A program made the translations under genes and the position numbers. Of a stretch of 64,000 nt of DNA, positions 58,851-64,000 are shown one piece after another. The DNA is from Gigaspora rosea (taxonomy: Eukaryota > Glomeromycota > Glomeromycetes > Diversisporales > Gigasporaceae). Positions within the stretch are counted from its first letter, which is position 1. Each line of letters begins with the position of its first letter. Where the stretch lies: assembly GCA_003550325.1 (NCBI GenBank), contig QKWP01000108.1:200538-264537 (forward strand), read 5' to 3'. The notes under the pieces are model-generated. The model had not been told where the DNA came from. It searched no databases and was given only the letters and a program-made list of their open reading frames with translations.

Positions 58851-59133
58851 GGATGGGTTAGCCAATATATCAGGTGAATTATAGCTGAAATTTGATAATT
58901 CCGGCCAAAATTATAAAAAATTTTTTAATTAAAATTATAAATTTATATATAAATTTAATATATTAAATAACTTTTGATCTACTGGACCAATTTAGATGAT
59001 TTAACTACCAACATGATTCTCTTAAAGAGAGAATTCTAACAAATCTAAAATTATTAAATTCCAATAAATAGATCGTAATATCGATATAGATTTGTATTAC
59101 TATAAATATTATATAATATTTTAATACTATATA

Positions 59134-60777
59134 CAGTGGCCTGCCATATTATTACGGACACTTTTTGGGCGGCCATCAGTCAAAATCGGGTAAGTAAACA
59201 CAACACGAAATTTGGGTCACGTGACCGAGAGATCTCACAGTAAAACATATTAAAATTTCATACGGTTTCGATATATCGCGCAGAAATTAGGCAAAAAAAA
59301 AGTACAAAGTACCATTTTTGGATTTGTACGAAAATCGATTTTCTGAATTTTTGATTTTTTTTTTTAAAAAAAAATTCAATAAAAAATCGAATTTTTGTTC
59401 AAATTGTCTCAAATTACACTTAAATGTAGCGTGACACCCAGGTCATGTTACGCGATAATTTCTCACGAAAAATGGGCATAAAGAAAGATTTAACAGAATA
59501 CCAACGGGGAGCCATAATTTACGGTCACCAAAGAGGTGATTCGCTTTGTACGATTGCAGCTGCGGCTGATCGTGGTAAAACTTCTGTGTCGAAGATTATA
59601 AAGGAGTACAGTGAGTTAGGCATAGAAGCTCAAAAAAAAAAAAAAGGACCGGTCGCCCGAAAATTCTAGCACCCTTGGACCTTGAAAACCTAAAAAATTT
59701 AGTCATAGGTGGTAACCGTCGTCTCAACCTTCGGCAAATAACGAACCTACACAATTGCCAAAGTGAAAAAAAATTTTTGAGAGGACTATGCATCGTTCTT
59801 TGCATAGTGTGAACTTGTCTTCATGTGTCGCCCCTGCAAAGCCTCTTATCTCGGATGAAAATATGGTAAAAAGGTATAATTGGGCACTTGAACATCAGTT
59901 TTGGTCAGTCCAGAACTTCAAGCGTGTTTTGTGGTTGGACGAGACCTATGTACGTCTTTTTCTGGGTTCCCCTGGCCATGTATGGCGCGAACCACACGAA
60001 AAATGGGAAATCGATTGTATCGGTAGTAGTGTAGGGCATAGTTCTGGACGCATGTATTGGGGCTGCTTCTCCTGGTTCGGGGTTGGGCCCCTTATTCCTT
60101 TAAAATTTAATGCCAATGGTAAGTCACACCTTGAAATCCTTCGGAAGTATGCTGTTCCCACTATAAAAAACTTTCCAGCAAACAATGATCGAGGACGTCC
60201 AATCTTCGTCCAAGATAATGCAAGACCTCATCTTGATGGGGAGGCTCTACAATACTTGAAGAAACACCGGATTCGTGTGATGGATTGGCCAGCTCAAAGT
60301 CCAAATCTTAATCCGATTGAAAACCTGTGGGCCGAAGCAAAGTGTTCTGTACGCTGTAAGGGAAGGCCAGGTAATCTTGCAGAGCTGGATAATCTTGTTA
60401 AAAAATCGTGGTATGAAACACCACCTGAACTTTGCCGTAAGCTGGTCGTTGGCATCCCCAATCAGGTTGAAGCTTGTATAAAATCTGGAGGCGGACCCCT
60501 CAAATATTAGAATATAATTAGGTTTTTTTTTTTATAAAAAAATGTAAAAAAAAAGAAAGAAAAAATGCAAAATTTTGATTTTCGTACAAATAAAAAAATC
60601 AAAATTTTAGAGTTTTTTGTATAACTTCTGCACGATGAATTGAAACCATATGAAATTTTAGTATGTTTTACTGTGAGATCGCCCGGTCACGTGATCCAAA
60701 TTTCGTGTTGTGTTTACTTACCCAATTTTGACTGATGGCCGCCCAAAAAGTGTCCGTAATAATATGGCAGGCCACTG
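59134..60777 (+). mobile_element. Tc1/mariner transposon, 1644 bp, TA duplication
   Basis: Long terminal inverted repeats of about 160 bp begin CAGTGGCCTGCCATATTAT on both sides and differ at only a few bases. TA lies at 59132-59133 and 60778-60779. A transposase gene on plus occupies the interior. Near-identical ends and a nearly intact gene point to recent arrival. Confidence 0.95.
59445..60510 (+). pseudogene. Tc1-type DD34E transposase with two frameshifts
   Basis: Cut-and-paste transposase. The first frame (59445-59669) has the N-terminal helix-turn-helix (T-E-Y-Q-R-G-A-I ... T-S-V-S-K-I-I-K-E-Y). The second, linking frame (about 59646-59765) has T-G-R-P-K-I-L, the conserved GRP hinge. 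The third (59788-60510) has the catalytic domain: D51 in W-L-D-E-T, D143 in V-Q-D-N-A-R-P-H and E178 in N-P-I-E-N-L-W, with 34 residues between the last two (DD34E). The shifts fall at an A14 run (59632-59645) and an A8 run (59766-59773); each needs one base. No internal stop otherwise, and the catalytic triad is complete. Confidence 0.9.
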
Positions 60778-61020
60778 TAATATTATATAAATTTAGATTG
60801 ATCTTATGATCTAGTAATTGGATTTTAATAGTTTTGGGCTTTTAGAATCCTCTTTTTAGAGGATTATTTTGGTAGTTAAATCATCTAAAATGGTTTGGTA
60901 GATAAAAAGTTATGTAATATCAAAGTTTTTTATTAATTAATATATAAATTTTTTGCGCAATTTGGTTAACTAATAAGGTGTTAGATGTGGGTGGGTGGGT
61001 AGCCCCTTAAGAGATGGAAA

Positions 61021-61800
61021 TCACCTGATTTATGATAGCTTCTAATGATAATAAGGCATTAAGAGAATAATTAGCCCTTTGTTTAATAACTTGGTCCCAT
61101 TATAGAAAAATACTGAATAAGGTGAAAATCATTAAAATCATGGGTTTAAAATTGATTTCCTACAAGGCCAAATTGGGTATAGCATGAGGCTGTATCTTAA
61201 TTTTCTTGATGAAAATTAAAAGCAGTAAAATCAAATGCATAGAGAATAGCCTAAATCGGTAGTTAATTAAAAAGGTGAAAGAAGATGATGTGATTTTCTT
61301 GTCTTCTTTTATTTCAAATTTTCTTTTTGTATCTTTGAAAATTTTTTTATAAATAGATTCGAAAATTTGTATTAGAAAAAGGAGTGCATCCAAGTTGTAA
61401 GGAATTTAAAAAAAATTAATAAAGACAAACTTTTGTATTATTCCTCTAAAACTCACCTTCATTTCTGTATTATCCTTCTTTCTGTAACAAGCCTGATAAG
61501 CCTTATCTTGCCAAATCAAACTGCCTCCCTATATCAGACTTGTTACGAGATCCTGTGTATCTAAGTTTCTTCTGTTCTTTCCTTTAAAATTTTTTTTTTG
61601 TGTGTGATTGGTTATTCATTTTTATTACACACCCAGCACCTTTGACACCAGAAAATAAGGTAGTTACCTTATACGCTACCAATGGGCTTGTAACTTATTA
61701 TAAAAAATTACAGTAAATTTGCAACCTTTATTTAAACAAACAAAATGTATTCTCTAGTTATAAAATTAATATTTAAAAAAATTGACTGACTGAACAGAAT
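61021..61800. other. No gene seen
   Basis: The 77-residue lysine- and phenylalanine-rich frame on minus (61160-61393) has no recognisable domain. Nothing else is supported. Confidence 0.45.
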
Positions 61801-61817
61801 TTTGAATACCAGGTAAA

Positions 61818-62311
61818 TAGGGATGTTAAACTGTTTAAAATAGATTGTTTGGGTCTGAACTGGCAGTGCACTACATAAATTGAATATAACTAGTTTTTAA
61901 TATGAATTTAGATTGTTAATTTTTTTTTTAGTATCCGATACATAATTCTCAATACCCCAGGTACATAATTTCTATACTCCAATATCTGATATGCAAAAAG
62001 TGAAAATATTAGATATAACCATACTATACTTTGAGAAGCATTTTATTTTATTTAAAGTATACAAATTTTTAAGTATTTATATAATACAATAATTTTACAT
62101 ATTTAATATCATGGAAATAAATTAAATGATTTATTACATAATTATCACTATATTACAAAAATTTAATATAGCAAAATAAATTAAATAATTCCATAATACG
62201 CATTATTCCCGTGAAGAAACTCAGCTAGTTATATCACGTGCCTCATTTAATAAACTAATAAACAAACTAGTTCCGCTGGTTCAATTTTGGCCAAACAACT
62301 TAACATCCCTA
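61818..62311. mobile_element. hAT-type MITE, 494 bp, perfect 8-bp TSD
   Basis: Ends TAGGGATGTTAAACTGTTT and TAGGGATGTTAAGTTGTTT (reverse complement) are inverted, flanked by CAGGTAAA at 61810-61817 and 62312-62319. Same family as 25943-26352. No coding region. Confidence 0.92.
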
Positions 62312-62319
62312 CAGGTAAA

Positions 62320-63540
62320 GCAAAATGAAATTAAAATTTGTGTCACATAAGTCATGTAAATTATATCAGTTAGCTTAATGTATTATTAAGTGGCTTGGGT
62401 AAATTTTCCTACTCTAACACAACCATACTTTGTAGATAATTATTGAGATTTTGGTCGGACCAATTTAATTCGATAGTTTACATTACATCCTTATTATGAC
62501 ATGGGGATTAAAAGTGAAATTATCCGTAATATGATAAAATTTTTCTGAAATTTTCAGTATCAATGGTAAAAGGAAAAGATTGGGAGAACATAAACCATTT
62601 AATTAAGTTTGTCTTGCCTTATTACAACAGATTAAATTAAATATGCATAAGAAATTAAATGGAAAGTAACAATATATTTATATACTAATATTAAAAGTGG
62701 GACCTTGCTTTTATCTTATTAAATTTAATAAAAACTTTTTACAGACCTGGAATTCATTTTTTAGATCTAATGCCAAGCGTAAAAACTTGGTCATATATTA
62801 AAGTAAACTAAAATACTTATCTTTGGCTTAAACCTAAAAGTAACAATATTTCATTAACAAATGTACTTTATATATATAAACGAAAATTAATGTGAACAAG
62901 AATTGAATAGATAAATAAAGACAACTTATACAAATAGGAGGTGTGCTACAGAAAATCGACAAAACAAAAGATTTTTTGTGTTATAAATATCATAATAAAA
63001 ATTAGTAATTACAAAATTTAAAGAGTTATATGCCGCTCTTGTGCTTTAAGTAAAAAAATAGACCAGATATTATTCTAAATCGATTTGTATAAAAAAAATT
63101 TTTTTTGAAAGTTGTCATTTCCACTTTTCTTTAGCACATCTTCCAAATAAAGAGACTTTTGATATGTGAATAGTATAACTATCTTTTGCACAATTTTTAG
63201 TTGGAAAATAAATCTTATTATTTAAATGTTACATCTTTTCTTTTTAAAATAAGCGCATTATGTGAGCTATGCAAAATAAAGTATGCTGGTTAATTTATTA
63301 ATTTACTATTATAAATATATTGAAGTTATTATAATGTCAACATTATACAGTATGGGACTGCTAAAGCTATCCAATTTTAATAAGATGTTTAAAAATGTCA
63401 TAACTTGACAAAAAATTATTAAATCAAAAAAAAAACCTCTTTCATATTGATAGTTTGCAGCCCAAACTACACTTCTGAAAAAGGATTTTTTATTTTTATT
63501 TTTGACAGCATTATAAAATAAAAATTATTTATTTTGTGTT
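62320..63540. other. AT-rich, no gene seen
   Basis: No open frame, RNA gene or clear repeat could be supported. Confidence 0.5.
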
Positions 63541-63550
63541 GTATTACCCA

Positions 63551-63660
63551 AAATTTGGCGCATCTTAGTAAAAAAGCAGATGTTTTATAGTGTCCTCCTA
63601 AATTTGGCGCATCTTAGTAAAAAAGCAGATGTTTTATAATGTCCTCCTAAATTTGGCGCC
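63551..63660. repeat. 49-bp tandem repeat, 2.2 copies
   Basis: Units 63551-63599 and 63600-63648 start AAATTTGGCGCATCTTAG and differ at one or two bases. A third start (AAATTTGGCGCC) follows. A separate direct repeat (TACCAGGA.CG.AGTA..AAATACGAAGT) lies at 63671-63712 and 63879-63920. The two small minus-strand frames here follow the repeats and are not genes. Confidence 0.85.
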
Positions 63661-64000
63661 TTTTTAGTAATACCAGGAGCGGAGTATGAAATACGAAGTA
63701 TATGGTTTACAGGCAAGTTAAGTGATGTCCGCAATTCTGGGTATCTGATTGGATAAAAAATCCTTGTGACTTTTTGTAACACCCCAAACAATACTAAAAA
63801 AGGTTATCAAAAGAAATTGCAAATCTAATTGGTAAAAAAAAATTCTTAACCGTAATATTGATGTTGCAATGAAGTGTATACCAGGAACGTAGTACAAAAT
63901 ACGAAGTGTATGGTTTACTGAAGAGTTAAATGGTGAAACTTGTGACATTAGATTTCTATATTAGGCCACGCAAAGTTGATTTTTCGTTTTGCATTACATG

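Larger units (their letters stand above)
58850..61020. repeat. Palindromic family, copy 3, interrupted by mariner
   Basis: The left part (58850-59133) and right part (60778-61020) are arms of the family seen at 54089-54990 (AATTTAGATGATTTAACTACC, AGATTTGTATTACT, GGGTGGGTGGGTAGCC). The mariner element lies at the AT-rich centre. Confidence 0.65.

Overview
The window looks like a chromosome segment from a strongly AT-rich, repeat-packed fungal genome, most plausibly an arbuscular mycorrhizal (Glomeromycotina) or another early-diverging fungus. The reasons are one gene of the fungal GPR1/FUN34/YaaH acetate-permease family with four short GT..AG introns (82-106 nt), a very A+T-rich background, and a mixture of Ty3/gypsy, Tigger/pogo, Tc1/mariner, FAR1-like MULE, hAT-like and SINE elements. 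The lineage is an inference; no rRNA or other phylogenetic marker is present.

Only one convincing host gene is seen: the permease at 16134-17288 (minus strand, five exons, 264 residues after splicing). Almost everything else is transposable element (TE) sequence in various stages of decay.

Layout: 1-4180, decayed Ty3/gypsy pol and gag (minus), followed by LTR-like blocks to about 5150. 5890-14990, a nest at least four insertions deep: a hAT-like palindromic element (6373-14605, 8-bp target-site duplication, TSD) carries two tRNA-derived SINEs; one SINE is split by an LTR retrotransposon (7707-12809), whose left LTR is split by a 408-bp hAT-type MITE. 15000-22400, permease gene plus several small inverted-repeat elements. 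22400-24710, a 2.3-kb Foldback-like element built of eleven palindromes, with a 9-bp TSD and a one-base N that looks like an unmerged assembly join. 25943-26352, hAT MITE. 28180-30940, Tigger/pogo transposon with one intact 588-residue transposase frame. 31880-35165, a hAT-like element containing a second hAT-like element (32068-33723), which contains two foldbacks. 37650-38110, MITE. 40200-42560, FAR1-type MULE transposase pseudogene. 42838-43836, a palindrome of about 1 kb. 45200-50000, MITEs and tandem repeats. 52848-54008, a 1.16-kb retroposon with a pol III-type head, A-tail and 18-bp TSD. 54090-55790, palindromic repeats. 55940-58850, decayed plus-strand Ty3/gypsy. 59134-60777, a nearly intact Tc1/mariner element inserted in a foldback. 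61818-62311, hAT MITE with perfect 8-bp TSD. 63551-63660, a 49-bp tandem repeat.

The genes do not form a pathway. What ties the window together is successive TE insertion: several insertions can be ordered in time because a nested element interrupts a recognisable host repeat, and three have an uninterrupted copy of the target elsewhere in the window. In the MULE pseudogene, and once in the plus-strand gypsy, most stops are TAG, several where the families normally have tryptophan (TGG). This suggests C-to-T decay in a CpA context.
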